DNA of 11,013 bases from Deltaproteobacteria bacterium. Its GTDB lineage: Bacteria > Desulfobacterota > GWC2-55-46. A program made the position numbers and the translations under genes. Shown here piece by piece: positions 1 through 6,390 of the stretch (position 1 is the first letter of the stretch; each line of letters opens with the position of its first letter). The DNA is taken from positions 1-11,013 of the forward strand of contig JACRCJ010000154.1 of assembly GCA_016219075.1 (NCBI GenBank). Reading direction: 5' to 3'. Under the pieces are notes generated by a model, which saw only the letters and a list, made by a program, of their open reading frames with translations, had not been told where the DNA came from and ran no database searches.

Positions 1-1
1 C

Positions 2-373
2 AGCTTGCCGCCTTCGGCGTTCGATATAACTCCGACTCAGAACTTCCTAACGGCAGACTCTCTTAAAGGGGTGGCGTGGGAAATTGTGGAGAACACGGGT
101 GGAGACGGGAATATTCAGGTTGCGCATACGGCAGAGGGGGCAGACTGCGCCGGGGTTCCTCCGACGGAGACCATCCCTGTTCTGGCGGGTCAGCTGTCAA
201 TGGTCTATACCCCCTTTCAGCCCTCCACGATTACGACTATCAACGGTCTGCTTAATGGCTACGGTTCGTTCCGGGTATGTTTCACGGTCAACAACCTCTC
301 CGGCTCGCAGCCCCTCAATGTGAGGTTACGGTTAAAAATAAACTCGGCGGGCAAGGTCGGGGTCGGGATGTGA
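2..373 (+). CDS. 3' end of an unrecognised phage-like gene (truncated by window edge)
   Basis: The reading frame is open at the left edge of the window, so only the last ~123 residues are visible and the true start lies outside. A TTG at position 5 could be a start but has no visible ribosome binding site. The peptide is rich in Thr, Gly, Asn and Val with alternating hydrophobic residues (for example FRVCFTVNNLSG and LNVRLRLKIN), which suggests a beta-rich fold such as a virion or decoration protein. I do not recognise the family. It sits directly upstream of a holin-like gene on the same strand, so a late structural role is an inference from context. The stop TGA overlaps a GTG that may start the next small ORF. 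Confidence 0.6.
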   Translation, partial: SLPPSAFDITPTQNFLTADSLKGVAWEIVENTGGDGNIQVAHTAEGADCAGVPPTETIPVLAGQLSMVYTPFQPSTITTINGLLNGYGSFRVCFTVNNLSGSQPLNVRLRLKINSAGKVGVGM

Positions 374-495
374 ACCTCCGGGACTGTCTGCTCAAGAAGA
401 ACCCCGGTAACGCAATCTCTCTCTACTGGCAGGGGGAGAGTGAGAGGATAATCGGCTTCATAGAAAGGGAGATGAGAAAATGGCTAACTCTTTAG
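370..495 (+). CDS. Possible 41-residue peptide, translationally coupled, unknown function
   Basis: A GTG at 370 overlaps the stop codon of the preceding gene (GTGA) and opens a 41-residue frame that ends 15 bases inside the next gene. Such head and tail overlaps are typical of compact phage operons. The peptide has an amphipathic, charged C-terminal half (SERIIGFIEREMRKWLTL) that could form a helix. No good Shine-Dalgarno is visible, only a weak AGG upstream, so translation would rely on coupling. The same frame is open further upstream, but that part lies over the preceding gene. No family is recognised and it may not be expressed. Confidence 0.3.
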   Translation: MNLRDCLLKKNPGNAISLYWQGESERIIGFIEREMRKWLTL

Positions 496-968
496 CTGAC
501 ATACTGGCCCCCGGCAAGCAAGTCGCTGATGCCGCGATAGGGATAGGCAAGGGCGTACTCGAAATACTCCAACAGGCCGGGGTCGTAGACCTCAATGATA
601 AACAGAAGGCCGAGATAAACGCCACCGTACAGGACGGCCTTATAAGGTGGAACGACCAGCTCATCAAGGTCTATGAGACCGAGACGAAAGATATACAGTC
701 CGCGCGGAATATGCAGACCAGCCTGCTCGTAGACGCCCCCAGATGGATAAAGGGGGTGGCCGCCTTGGTCGTGCCGTTCGGCGGGATCATGGCCTTGAGT
801 GTCTTCTTCTTCAACATCCTCGCGCCGAACATAGCGATACTTACGGGCGTACCATTCAGGAAGATAGACATGACTCTTGAAGAGGCTCTTACCGTAGACG
901 GCATAATCGGCTTCTTCTTCGTCTACAGGTGGCGGTCGAAACTGGCCGGGGTTGCGGGGAAATATTAG
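480..968 (+). CDS. Three-helix holin-like protein (GTA/phage 3TM holin type)
   Basis: This 162-residue protein resembles the 'holin of 3TMs, for gene-transfer release' type found in phages and gene transfer agents. Such proteins form inner-membrane lesions that let an endolysin reach the peptidoglycan. Residues 1-60 are a soluble helical region. The segment around residues 60-90 is charged and ends in PRWIKG just before the membrane. Hydrophobic segments lie at about 91-112 (GVAALVVPFGGIMALSVFFF), weakly at 113-123, and at 139-151 (GIIGFFFVYRW), with a short basic tail. The start ATG has GGGAG about 8 bases upstream. No endolysin gene is visible nearby. The assignment rests on size, topology and the placement of the Arg/Trp motif; another small phage membrane protein is possible. 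Confidence 0.6.
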   Translation: MANSLADILAPGKQVADAAIGIGKGVLEILQQAGVVDLNDKQKAEINATVQDGLIRWNDQLIKVYETETKDIQSARNMQTSLLVDAPRWIKGVAALVVPFGGIMALSVFFFNILAPNIAILTGVPFRKIDMTLEEALTVDGIIGFFFVYRWRSKLAGVAGKY

Positions 969-986
969 AGAGGAGTTTTAAGTAAA

Positions 987-1253
987 ATGAGTTCCGTAGC
1001 ACCCGATAGATTTTACCTGAAGATGAGCGAGGATGCCCGGACGGCCAAAGACCTTCTGTGGCCGCTCAGCGTCCTTCCCCCGAGGGAAAGGGCGGTCTTC
1101 ACCGAGTACTACTACTGGAATACCCACATGAAGGTCATAGCTACAAGTCATAAAATATCTCTCGGGAGGGCTTATGAGCTACTCTACAGGGCCGAAGAAA
1201 GGCTCGCGGCTACAAGGGCACAGGAAAAGAAGACGGGCGCCGATAGTCTTTAA
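987..1253 (+). CDS. Stand-alone sigma-70 region 4-like DNA-binding protein
   Basis: This 88-residue protein has one recognisable domain at about residues 28-75. LPPRERAVFTEYYYWN is followed by a helix-turn-helix whose second helix is SLGRAYELLYRAEERL. The layout matches sigma-70 region 4, where a Leu-Pro-x-Arg-Glu-Arg helix precedes the -35-recognising helix-turn-helix. Regions 2 and 3 are absent, so it cannot be a full sigma factor. Phages carry such single-domain proteins as late-gene or terminase-associated regulators. The ATG follows a strong GAGGAG, and the gene lies 18 bases after the holin-like gene on the same strand. Its last 80 bases overlap the next ORF in a different frame. A role in late transcription is inference. 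Confidence 0.6.
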   Translation: MSSVAPDRFYLKMSEDARTAKDLLWPLSVLPPRERAVFTEYYYWNTHMKVIATSHKISLGRAYELLYRAEERLAATRAQEKKTGADSL

Positions 1254-1542
1254 GGCCGCCGGGGATTACCTGAACACGATGGAATGGTCTGGGATGACCT
1301 CCGCCGAGTACAACACTGTCAGGCAGTATTTTAACGACTTCAACAAAGACGAGAACGGGCACTCGTGGGTAGGGGGTGAAGGACAGAGCGGAGCAGGCTA
1401 TGATCCTATAGGGACGCCCTATGTCTCAAAAAACCGCATCTTGCTCCGGGAGCCCGAGTCGTGCCGTGAGTGCGGGAAGGTATTTTTAAGCCTATATATC
1501 CTGAAGTCGTGTACCGACCACGAGGGGCTTGACCAGGGGTAA
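1174..1542 (+). CDS. Small protein with CxxC-x12-CxxH zinc-binding motif, unknown function
   Basis: This ORF encodes 122 residues. The N-terminus is strongly basic (RLQGHRKRRRA at residues 12-22). The C-terminus carries Cys97-x2-Cys100-x12-Cys113-x2-His116, a plausible four-ligand zinc site of treble-clef or zinc-finger type. Together these suggest nucleic-acid binding, but I do not recognise the family. The ATG has GGAGGG only 3 bases upstream, which is close. It overlaps the previous gene by 80 bases, so a start further in (for example ATG at 1280, with no obvious ribosome binding site) cannot be excluded. The stop TAA is 2 bases before the next ATG, consistent with one late operon. Confidence 0.5.
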   Translation: MSYSTGPKKGSRLQGHRKRRRAPIVFKAAGDYLNTMEWSGMTSAEYNTVRQYFNDFNKDENGHSWVGGEGQSGAGYDPIGTPYVSKNRILLREPESCRECGKVFLSLYILKSCTDHEGLDQG

Positions 1543-1544
1543 AT

Positions 1545-1817
1545 ATGTCCGATTACAGCAAAACAGAAAAGCCTATAGAGATCGAACAGACGGCGTTGAC
1601 ATGGATGGCTGTTTACGGGAACTGCTGGCTTGCCCTTAGGCACCCCCAAAATAACGGCTCGTCAAGAGCCCTGATCGAGTCTTTTCTTGTCGAGGTCGAG
1701 GAAAAGCTTATCGAGTGCGGGATGTTTACCCGGGAAGAGATGGAGATGATACGCCGGCTGGAGTCCGGAAGCGTCACAGGTCCTCCTGAGGTAGGATGTA
1801 AAAGGGTTCTACATTAA
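1545..1817 (+). CDS. Hypothetical 90-residue protein
   Basis: The ATG lies 2 bases after the preceding stop and is preceded by AGGGG at suitable spacing, so coupled translation is likely. The protein appears helical and acidic in the middle (ALIESFLVEVEEKLIECGMF, followed by TREEMEMIRRLESG). No membrane segment, signal peptide or catalytic motif is visible. I do not recognise it. Its position in an unbroken run of + strand small ORFs makes it part of the phage-like late cluster. Confidence 0.5.
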   Translation: MSDYSKTEKPIEIEQTALTWMAVYGNCWLALRHPQNNGSSRALIESFLVEVEEKLIECGMFTREEMEMIRRLESGSVTGPPEVGCKRVLH

Positions 1818-1834
1818 ATTTACGACGGTGGCTT

Positions 1835-2005
1835 ATGGACCCTTTCTGGGGATGGAGTAATCCGGACAATGCCGCAGGCATAGCCTTCTGGGGATGGGTG
1901 GATATAACAACGGCCACGCCGGTCGCCACCTTCCAGTCTTCAGGGCAATACTTTACCCTCAAGAGCACAAGCAAGTCTACCTGGAGGGTTTATACGACGG
2001 CGTAG
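1835..2005 (+). CDS. Possible 56-residue Trp/Thr-rich peptide, last ORF of the phage-like cluster
   Basis: An ATG-initiated frame of 56 codons begins 17 bases after the preceding stop, with a weak GGTGG 3 bases before the start. The peptide starts MDPFWGWSNPDNAAG, repeats FWGW about 14 residues later, and ends in a Ser/Thr/Lys-rich stretch (STSKSTWRVYTTA) that looks beta-strand-like. It could be a small structural protein or the remnant tail of a larger gene. The frame is closed by a stop just upstream, so it is not a simple continuation of its neighbour. It is followed at 2037 by a hairpin that would end the operon. Confidence 0.35.
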   Translation: MDPFWGWSNPDNAAGIAFWGWVDITTATPVATFQSSGQYFTLKSTSKSTWRVYTTA

Positions 2006-2036
2006 GGTGGTGACGGTGGGGCACTATTGGGGCATT

Positions 2037-2075
2037 AAAAACAAAAGGGCTGGCGAAAGCCAACCCCTTGTTTTT
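2037..2075. terminator. Bidirectional terminator-like hairpin between phage-like cluster and tRNA-Leu
   Basis: The centre is TGGC-GAAA-GCCA (2051-2062), a stable GNRA-type loop. Outward it is extended by GGG/CCC (2047-2049 with 2064-2066) across a mismatch, then by an A-rich left arm and a T-rich right arm (AAAAA 2037-2041 with TTTTT 2071-2075). Either strand therefore reads a stem followed by a U tract. It can end both the + strand phage-like operon and the - strand tRNA transcript. Confidence 0.6.
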
Positions 2076-2088
2076 GTTATTGAATGAA

Positions 2089-2173
<85 letters not shown>

Positions 2174-2239
2174 TTTGGACGGTTTGCAACAGGCGCTGCT
2201 TTTCGGGCCGCCGGGGAGAAGGCCGCCCGCTCTGTAAAA

Positions 2240-2272
2240 CGGTCTGAAGTCACTCAAGGAGGCTTCAGACCG
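2240..2272 (-). terminator. Hairpin with CCUCC in its loop, followed by TTTT on the - strand
   Basis: CGGTCTGAAG and CTTCAGACCG form a perfect 10-bp stem (2240-2249 with 2263-2272). On the - strand it is followed by TTTTAC, the form of a weak intrinsic terminator. The 13-base loop on that strand is CCTCCTTGAGTGA, containing CCUCCUU, the same sequence as the anti-Shine-Dalgarno end of 16S rRNA. On the + strand there is no U tract after the stem. It could end a short RNA or be a structured leader to the tRNA. Confidence 0.45.
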
Positions 2273-2302
2273 GTGAGGGTCGAAACCGGCTATATGAAAC
2301 TA

Positions 2303-2324
2303 ATGCCGCCCCGCGGGGCGGCAT
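2303..2324. repeat. Perfect 22-bp GC-rich palindrome
   Basis: The sequence ATGCCGCCCCGCGGGGCGGCAT is its own reverse complement. As RNA it forms a short hairpin on either strand, though the loop must open a few of the central pairs. Neither side has a convincing U tract, so it is a poor intrinsic terminator. It lies between the -10 box at 2340 and the hairpin at 2240. Confidence 0.6.
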
Positions 2325-2339
2325 CTTTGTGCGTCTTAT

Positions 2340-2368
2340 CTTCTAACATGAGCCTTGATCTAAGTCAA
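2340..2368 (-). promoter_or_regulatory. Sigma-70-type promoter reading toward tRNA-Leu
   Basis: On the - strand, TTGACT (2363-2368) is separated by exactly 17 bases from TAGAAG (2340-2345). The -35 matches consensus at 5 of 6 positions and the -10 at 4 of 6. The predicted start is near 2333. It is the best candidate promoter seen upstream of tRNA-Leu, whose 5' end is 160 bases further on. Confidence 0.5.
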
Positions 2369-2370
2369 GG
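2353..2370. promoter_or_regulatory. Crp/Fnr-family operator-like palindrome
   Basis: CCTTGA-TCTAAG-TCAAGG is an inverted repeat with 6-bp arms. Its core TTGAT-CTAA-GTCAA matches the Fnr/Anr/Dnr consensus TTGAT-N4-ATCAA at 9 of 10 positions. It overlaps the -35 box of the - strand promoter at 2340-2368. An activator of this family can act from about -41.5. Here the centre is near -29 from the predicted start, so repression or a different start point is equally possible. Confidence 0.5.
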
Positions 2371-2417
2371 TATTACTGTTTTTTAAGAGCTTTTTCAGCA
2401 GCCCCGGCATCTTTTAT

Positions 2418-2467
2418 ATTTTTAACGTTCTGAAAACCCTGGGCTTGAAGCCCAAGGAGGGTTCATT
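2418..2467. repeat. Dispersed element copy A, at the secG stop codon
   Basis: On the + strand it reads ATTTTTAACGTTCTGAAAAC, then the near-palindrome TGGGCTTGAAGCCCA (2440-2454), then AGGAGGGTTCATT. The palindrome makes a hairpin extended by CCCT/AGGG, and on the - strand the hairpin is followed by TTTTC. It touches the secG stop codon (TAATGAACCC on the - strand). It may end or process the secG transcript. Copies B (5200-5300) and C (7202-7253) share both conserved ends. Confidence 0.65.
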
Positions 2468-2810
2468 ATTTTGTGGCCGGAGCCGTCATCGGAGCCCCCG
2501 CCGCAGGTGTCTCCGGCAAAGCGGTCTTGGCCGGGGCGGTGACAGAGGGCACATCGCTCATTATCGACGACTTCTTGGCGGTTGAGGAAAGATGCGTAAG
2601 GTAGATCGATGAGAGCAGGAATATCACCAGGCACACCCATGTGATCTTTGCCAGCATAGTGGCCGGCCCGGCGCTGCCGAAGACCGTCTGGCTCGATGAG
2701 CCGCCGCCGAAGCTTGAGCCCATAGTGGCGCCCTTTCCGACCTGAAGGAGCACCGATATTATAAGGACGATGCTAACGATAATCTGGATCACTACTACCG
2801 CAGTGTACAT
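2466..2810 (-). CDS. secG: SecG, preprotein translocase subunit
   Basis: SecG is the small, non-essential subunit of the inner-membrane SecYEG channel and aids SecA-driven protein export. The 114 residues show the expected layout. Transmembrane helix 1 is at about 4-22 and is followed by LLQVGKG. The conserved cytoplasmic loop GSSFGGGSSSQTVFGSAG spans 31-48, and transmembrane helix 2 is at about 55-73. The C-terminus (80-114) is an Ala/Pro/Thr-rich tail of low complexity, common in longer SecG proteins. The ATG is preceded by GGAGG with good spacing. It follows tpiA by 205 bases on the same strand, an arrangement seen in many bacteria. The stop codon lies at the edge of repeat copy A. Confidence 0.95.
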   Translation of the reverse strand: MYTAVVVIQIIVSIVLIISVLLQVGKGATMGSSFGGGSSSQTVFGSAGPATMLAKITWVCLVIFLLSSIYLTHLSSTAKKSSIMSDVPSVTAPAKTALPETPAAGAPMTAPATK

Positions 2811-2931
2811 AACGCCTCCGAATGAATATATGAAAAACCCCTCTTGACCCCCTTGTCTTTAAAGGGACTTAGAGAGAGGTTTAAGCAGGGCACAAGGCCG
2901 GGAAATAAGTCCGGGTGTGGCCGAATAAAAT

Positions 2932-2959
2932 ATTTTACTTATTTATTTAAAAAAAGCAA
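2932..2959 (-). promoter_or_regulatory. Possible promoter for secG in the AT-rich tpiA-secG gap
   Basis: On the - strand TTGCTT (2954-2959) lies 16 bases from TAAAAT (2932-2937) in a markedly AT-rich patch within a GC-rich genome. The -10 matches 5 of 6 consensus positions, the -35 only 3 of 6. secG may therefore be transcribed separately from tpiA as well as by readthrough. The rest of the 205-base gap holds no gene I can support. Confidence 0.3.
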
Positions 2960-3015
2960 GCGGAAAAAGGGATTTGTCTCTCCGGTATTTCAGGGTCTTT
3001 CCGGGCCCTTCCGTA

Positions 3016-3771
3016 TCAGACGGGCTGAAATTTTACGATCCTTGCGAAATCCGCCGCCTTGAGGCTCGCCCCGCCCACCAACGCCCCGTCGATGTTCGGC
3101 TGGGCCATCAGCTCGTCGATGTTGTCGGGCTTCACGCTCCCGCCGTAGATGATGCGCACATCCTTGATCGCGTCGGGCTCGAACATCTCGAAGAGTTGCT
3201 CCCGGACGGCGTTATGGACCTCTTCGGCCTCCTGGGGTTCGGATACCCGGCCGGTGCCTATGGCCCAGACCGGCTCATAGGCGATGGCTATCTCCTTCAT
3301 GGCCGCCCCGCCGACCCCGTTCAAGGCGTTTTTCACCTGGAGGGTCACCCTCTGGAGAGTCTTGCCGCTCTCCTTCTCGTCAAGCGTCTCGCCGACGCAG
3401 ACGATCGGCTTCAAGCCCTCCCTGAGGGCCGCGAAGACCTTCCTGTTTACTATCTCGTCGGTCTCCTTGAAGTACTCCCTGCGCTCGGAATGTCCGATTA
3501 TGACGAACCGGCACCCGGCGTCCTTTATCATCGCCCCGGAGACCTCTCCCGTATAGGCCCCCTTCGTCTCCCAGAATAGGTTCTGGGCGGCGAGTCTTAT
3601 GGGGCTGTCCGCGACAAGGTGCTTGAGGTGGTATATCGAGGTGAAAGGCGGGGCGATGACGATATCCGTCTCATCGACCCCCCTGATGAGTTCCCTGAGC
3701 TTCAACACCAGGTCCACGCCCTCGTGGATAACGGTATTCATCTTCCAGTTTCCGGCTATCAGAGGTCGCAT
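3016..3771 (-). CDS. tpiA: Triosephosphate isomerase
   Basis: TpiA interconverts dihydroxyacetone phosphate and glyceraldehyde 3-phosphate in the cytoplasm. The 251-residue length is standard. The substrate-binding N-terminus is GNWKMN with Lys10. The catalytic electrophile is His94 in IIGHSERR, and the catalytic base is Glu166 in AYEPVWAIGTG, which includes the flexible loop 6. Phosphate contacts are IIYGGSV (207-213) and GALVGGASL (229-237). All key residues are present, so it should be active. The start has GGTGA 5 bases upstream. It follows pgk by 123 bases on the same strand. That gap is very GC-rich, with small inverted repeats such as CCCG-N7-CGGG near 3820. Confidence 0.97.
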   Translation of the reverse strand: MRPLIAGNWKMNTVIHEGVDLVLKLRELIRGVDETDIVIAPPFTSIYHLKHLVADSPIRLAAQNLFWETKGAYTGEVSGAMIKDAGCRFVIIGHSERREYFKETDEIVNRKVFAALREGLKPIVCVGETLDEKESGKTLQRVTLQVKNALNGVGGAAMKEIAIAYEPVWAIGTGRVSEPQEAEEVHNAVREQLFEMFEPDAIKDVRIIYGGSVKPDNIDELMAQPNIDGALVGGASLKAADFARIVKFQPV

Positions 3772-3894
3772 GTTTTCACCATGGGTTAGTGGGCCTCGAC
3801 GGGGCCCCGGGCCGCCCGCCCGGTTAAAACGGGTCCTTCATGGAAAAGGCCCTCGCGCTCTTCCCCTCTACACGGGGGCCTTTCCGGCGTTGAG

Positions 3895-5112
3895 TCAAAC
3901 GCTTGCGGCCTTCGCGGCCTTTTTGTGTCTCAGGGCGGCTATCCCCGGAAGCTCCACGCCCTTCAATATTTCAAGGAACGCCCCTCCGCCCGTGGAGATG
4001 TAGCTCATCTTGGCGAACTCGCCGGCCCTGTGCACGGCGACATCCGTGTCGCCGCCGCCGACTATCGTCATGGCGTAGGTGTTGGCGACGCTTGTAACGA
4101 GGGCGAAGGTGCCTCTGCTGAAGGCGTCTATCTCAAAGACCCCCATCGGGCCGTTCCAGATGATGGTCTTGGCGTTCTGGATAGCCTCGGTGAAGAGTGT
4201 GACTGTGGCGGGGCCGATGTCGAGGGCCATCCATTCCTTGGGTATCTCCTGGTAGGTCACGACCTTGGTCTCGGCCTCGGGGCTGAACTTGTCGGCAACG
4301 ACGAAGTCGACCGGCATGTAGAGCTTTATCTTCTTCTCCCGCGCCTTTTCGATGACCTCTTTTGCCGTATCGAGCGCGTCGAGTTCGCAGAACGAGTTGC
4401 CGACCTCGTAGCCGAGGGCCTTGAAGAAGGTCAGCGCCATGCCCCCGCCTATGATGAGCTTGTCTACGCGGTCGCACAGGCTTGAGAGGACGCCGACCTT
4501 GTCCGACACCTTCTTGCCGCCGATGATCGCCACAAGGGGTCTTGTCGGTTTTTCCATGGCCATCGAGAAGTAGGTCAGCTCCTTTTTCATCAGGAACCCG
4601 GCCCCGAACTCTTTCACATGTTTCGTCACGGCGACATTCGACGAGTGGGCCCTGTGGGCCATGGCGAAGGCGTCGTTTATGTAGACATCGGCCAGCTCGC
4701 CGAGCTTCCTGCCGAATTCCGGGTCGTTTTTCTCCTCCTCGGGGTGGAACCTGAGGTTTTCAAGGAGCACAACGTCCCCTGGCTTCATCGCGTCCACGAC
4801 CTTCCGCGTCTCTTCGCCGATGCAGTCCGGGGCGAGGGTTATCTCTTTTTCAAGGAGCCTGCCGAGCCTTTTGGCTACGGGCGCGAGGCTCATCTCCGGG
4901 ATCCTCTTGCCCTTGGGTCGTCCCAGGTGCGAGGCGAGTATCACCCTGGCGTTCTCGTCCAGGGCGTAGTTGATCGTGGGCAGGACCCCTCTTATGCGGG
5001 TGTCGTCGGTTATGTTCTGGTTGTCGTCGAGGGGGACATTGAAGTCGACCCTTATGAGGACCTTCTTGCCCTTAAGGTTTATCTCGTCGATGCATTTAAG
5101 GCTTTTGTCCAA
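3895..5112 (-). CDS. pgk: Phosphoglycerate kinase (TTG start)
   Basis: Pgk transfers phosphate between 1,3-bisphosphoglycerate and ADP. With a TTG start at 5112 it has 405 residues, normal for bacteria. Motifs seen are RVDFNVP (21-27), SHLGRPKG (61-68), ENLRF (118-122), HRAHSS (153-158), GGKKVSDK (198-205), WNGPMGVFE (319-327), GGGDT (352-356) and STGGGA (373-378). The frame is open 50 codons further upstream, but that extension crosses repeat copy B and has no Pgk similarity. GGAGG lies 7 bases before the TTG, which decides the start. The leader TTTTTCGGAGGTAA is identical to the one before gap. It is downstream of gap (184-base gap) and upstream of tpiA. Confidence 0.96.
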   Translation of the reverse strand: MDKSLKCIDEINLKGKKVLIRVDFNVPLDDNQNITDDTRIRGVLPTINYALDENARVILASHLGRPKGKRIPEMSLAPVAKRLGRLLEKEITLAPDCIGEETRKVVDAMKPGDVVLLENLRFHPEEEKNDPEFGRKLGELADVYINDAFAMAHRAHSSNVAVTKHVKEFGAGFLMKKELTYFSMAMEKPTRPLVAIIGGKKVSDKVGVLSSLCDRVDKLIIGGGMALTFFKALGYEVGNSFCELDALDTAKEVIEKAREKKIKLYMPVDFVVADKFSPEAETKVVTYQEIPKEWMALDIGPATVTLFTEAIQNAKTIIWNGPMGVFEIDAFSRGTFALVTSVANTYAMTIVGGGDTDVAVHRAGEFAKMSYISTGGGAFLEILKGVELPGIAALRHKKAAKAASV

Positions 5113-5199
5113 GGTCTTACCTCCGAAAAAAAGCGTTGTCCCTGTCTCCTGATACTTCAATCCGCCCGTCCAAGTCCTGCTTTTTTTACGAGAGAGTCT

Positions 5200-5300
5200 A
5201 TTTTTAACGTTCTGAAAACGCCGGGTGCGAAAGGTTTCCATCCGAAAGCCGAGTTGCTTCAAACAGGCCCCCGGGGGTTTGAAGCCCGGGGCGGGGTCAT
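5200..5300. repeat. Dispersed element copy B, interrupted, at the gap stop codon
   Basis: It begins ATTTTTAACGTTCTGAAAACG (20 bases shared with copy A) and ends with GGGTTTGAAGCCCGGGGCGGGGTCAT, which matches the palindrome and tail of copy A. About 50 unrelated bases lie between the two conserved parts. The end makes a strong hairpin, CCCCGGG/CCCGGGG (5269-5275 with 5285-5291). The gap stop codon TGA lies inside the terminal GTCAT. It occupies most of the gap-pgk spacer and may influence expression between the two genes. Confidence 0.6.
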
Positions 5301-6307
5301 ATGCCCTTTGAAGCCATGTAGAGTATAAGGTCTTTCATCCTGTTGGAAAAACCCCACTCGTTGTCGTACCAGGCGAGCACCTTGACAAGGTTTCCTCCGA
5401 TGACCTTCGTGGACTGGGCGTCGATTATCGAAGAGTGCGGGTTGGCCTTGAAGTCCACCGATACGCATTCCTCCTCGCAGAACTCGAGTATCCCCTTCAA
5501 CTTGCCGTTGGCGGCCTCTTTGAGGGCGCCGTTCAGCTCTTCGGCGGTTATGGGCCTTTCGACCTCGGCCACGAGGTCCACAAGCGACACCGTCGGCACG
5601 GGCACCCTTACGGCCAACCCGTCAAGTTTGCCCTTGAGCTCGGGCAGTACGAGCGAGACGGCCTTGGCGGCCCCGGTGGAGGTCGGTATCATGGAGAGCG
5701 CCGCGGCCCTTGCCCTTCTCAAGTCCTTGTGCGGCAGGTCGAGTATCTTCTGGTCGTTGGTGTACGCGTGGACCGTCGTCATGAGTCCTTTTACGATCCC
5801 GGCCTTTTCATGGAGGACCTTGGCCACCGGAGAAAGACAGTTCGTGGTGCACGAGGCGTTGGATATGATGCGGTCTTTCGCGGGGTCGTACTTTTCGTGG
5901 TTGACGCCCATGCATATCGTGATGTCCTCGTTTTTGGCCGGGGCGGAGATGACGACCCTTTTGGCCCCCGCCGCAAGGTGCCCCTCGGCCTTTTCCCTGT
6001 TCGTGAAAAGCCCGGTGCACTCAAGGGCCACATCGACCCCCAACTCCTTCCAGGGGAGCTTCGCGGGGTCCCGCTCGGCGGTGATCTTTATCTCCCTGCC
6101 GTTAAGGACCAGGGAGTTGTCCTTCGCCTTCACATCGGCGTCGATCTTGCCGAAGACGGAGTCGTACTTGAGGAGATGGGCGAGGGTGGCCGCGTCAGTG
6201 ATATCGTTTATGGCGACGAACTCAATATCCCTGTTCCCTAACGAAGCCCTGAGGACATTCCTTCCGATTCGGCCAAAACCGTTTATGGCTACCCTTACCG
6301 TCATCAT
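5297..6307 (-). CDS. gap: Glyceraldehyde-3-phosphate dehydrogenase, NAD-type class I
   Basis: Gap oxidatively phosphorylates glyceraldehyde 3-phosphate to 1,3-bisphosphoglycerate. The 336 residues include the Rossmann motif INGFGRIGR (8-16), AIND with Asp35 (typical of NAD preference), and the catalytic Cys153 in SNASCTTNC. Also present are His180 in TTVHAYTNDQ, the anion site around STGAAKA, RVPVPTVSLVDL, and WYDNEWGFSNR near the C-terminus. Two ATG codons are adjacent. GGAGG is 3 bases before the first and 6 before the second, so the second (6304) is the more likely start and the first residue here may be extra. It is the first glycolytic gene of the series and follows aroD by 102 bases. 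A candidate promoter and palindrome lie in that gap. Confidence 0.96.
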   Translation of the reverse strand: MMTVRVAINGFGRIGRNVLRASLGNRDIEFVAINDITDAATLAHLLKYDSVFGKIDADVKAKDNSLVLNGREIKITAERDPAKLPWKELGVDVALECTGLFTNREKAEGHLAAGAKRVVISAPAKNEDITICMGVNHEKYDPAKDRIISNASCTTNCLSPVAKVLHEKAGIVKGLMTTVHAYTNDQKILDLPHKDLRRARAAALSMIPTSTGAAKAVSLVLPELKGKLDGLAVRVPVPTVSLVDLVAEVERPITAEELNGALKEAANGKLKGILEFCEEECVSVDFKANPHSSIIDAQSTKVIGGNLVKVLAWYDNEWGFSNRMKDLILYMASKGI

Positions 6308-6360
6308 TTACCTCCGAAAAATGTGTTTTATAAAGAGCGGGGTCCTCGCAAAAGAACCGG

Positions 6361-6390
6361 TATTTACGCACAGACGACCCCTGTTGTCAA
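6361..6390 (-). promoter_or_regulatory. Candidate promoter upstream of gap, overlapping a 13-bp palindrome
   Basis: On the - strand a perfect -35 box TTGACA (6385-6390) lies 18 bases from TAAATA (6361-6366), a weak -10. The palindrome CTGTTG-T-CAACAG (6381-6393) covers the -35 box completely, as a repressor operator might. A separate TATAAA (6327-6332) closer to gap could be an alternative -10, without a good -35. This suggests gap-pgk-tpiA-secG can be transcribed independently of aroD. Confidence 0.35.

Larger units (their letters stand above)
2236..2333 (-). ncRNA. Candidate small RNA or long tRNA leader (speculative)
   Basis: A - strand transcript started from the promoter at 2340-2368 would begin near 2333. 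It would contain the palindrome at 2303-2324 and reach the CCUCC-loop hairpin at 2240-2272, which is followed by TTTT. That gives an RNA of about 100 bases with a promoter, an internal hairpin and a terminator-like end, with no credible ORF inside. The alternative is readthrough into tRNA-Leu at 2173, making this a leader that is processed away. Nothing here matches an RNA family I recognise. Confidence 0.25.

Noticed and set aside
5113..5262. 50-codon upstream extension of pgk
   Set aside because: It reads through repeat copy B, lacks Pgk similarity, and the GGAGG-positioned TTG gives the normal family length.
4618..5328. 236-codon + strand open frame opposite pgk and gap
   Set aside because: Shadow of the - strand pgk gene; no motif and no ribosome binding site.
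5435..6241. 268-codon + strand open frame opposite gap
   Set aside because: Antisense shadow of a clear GAPDH gene with intact catalytic residues.
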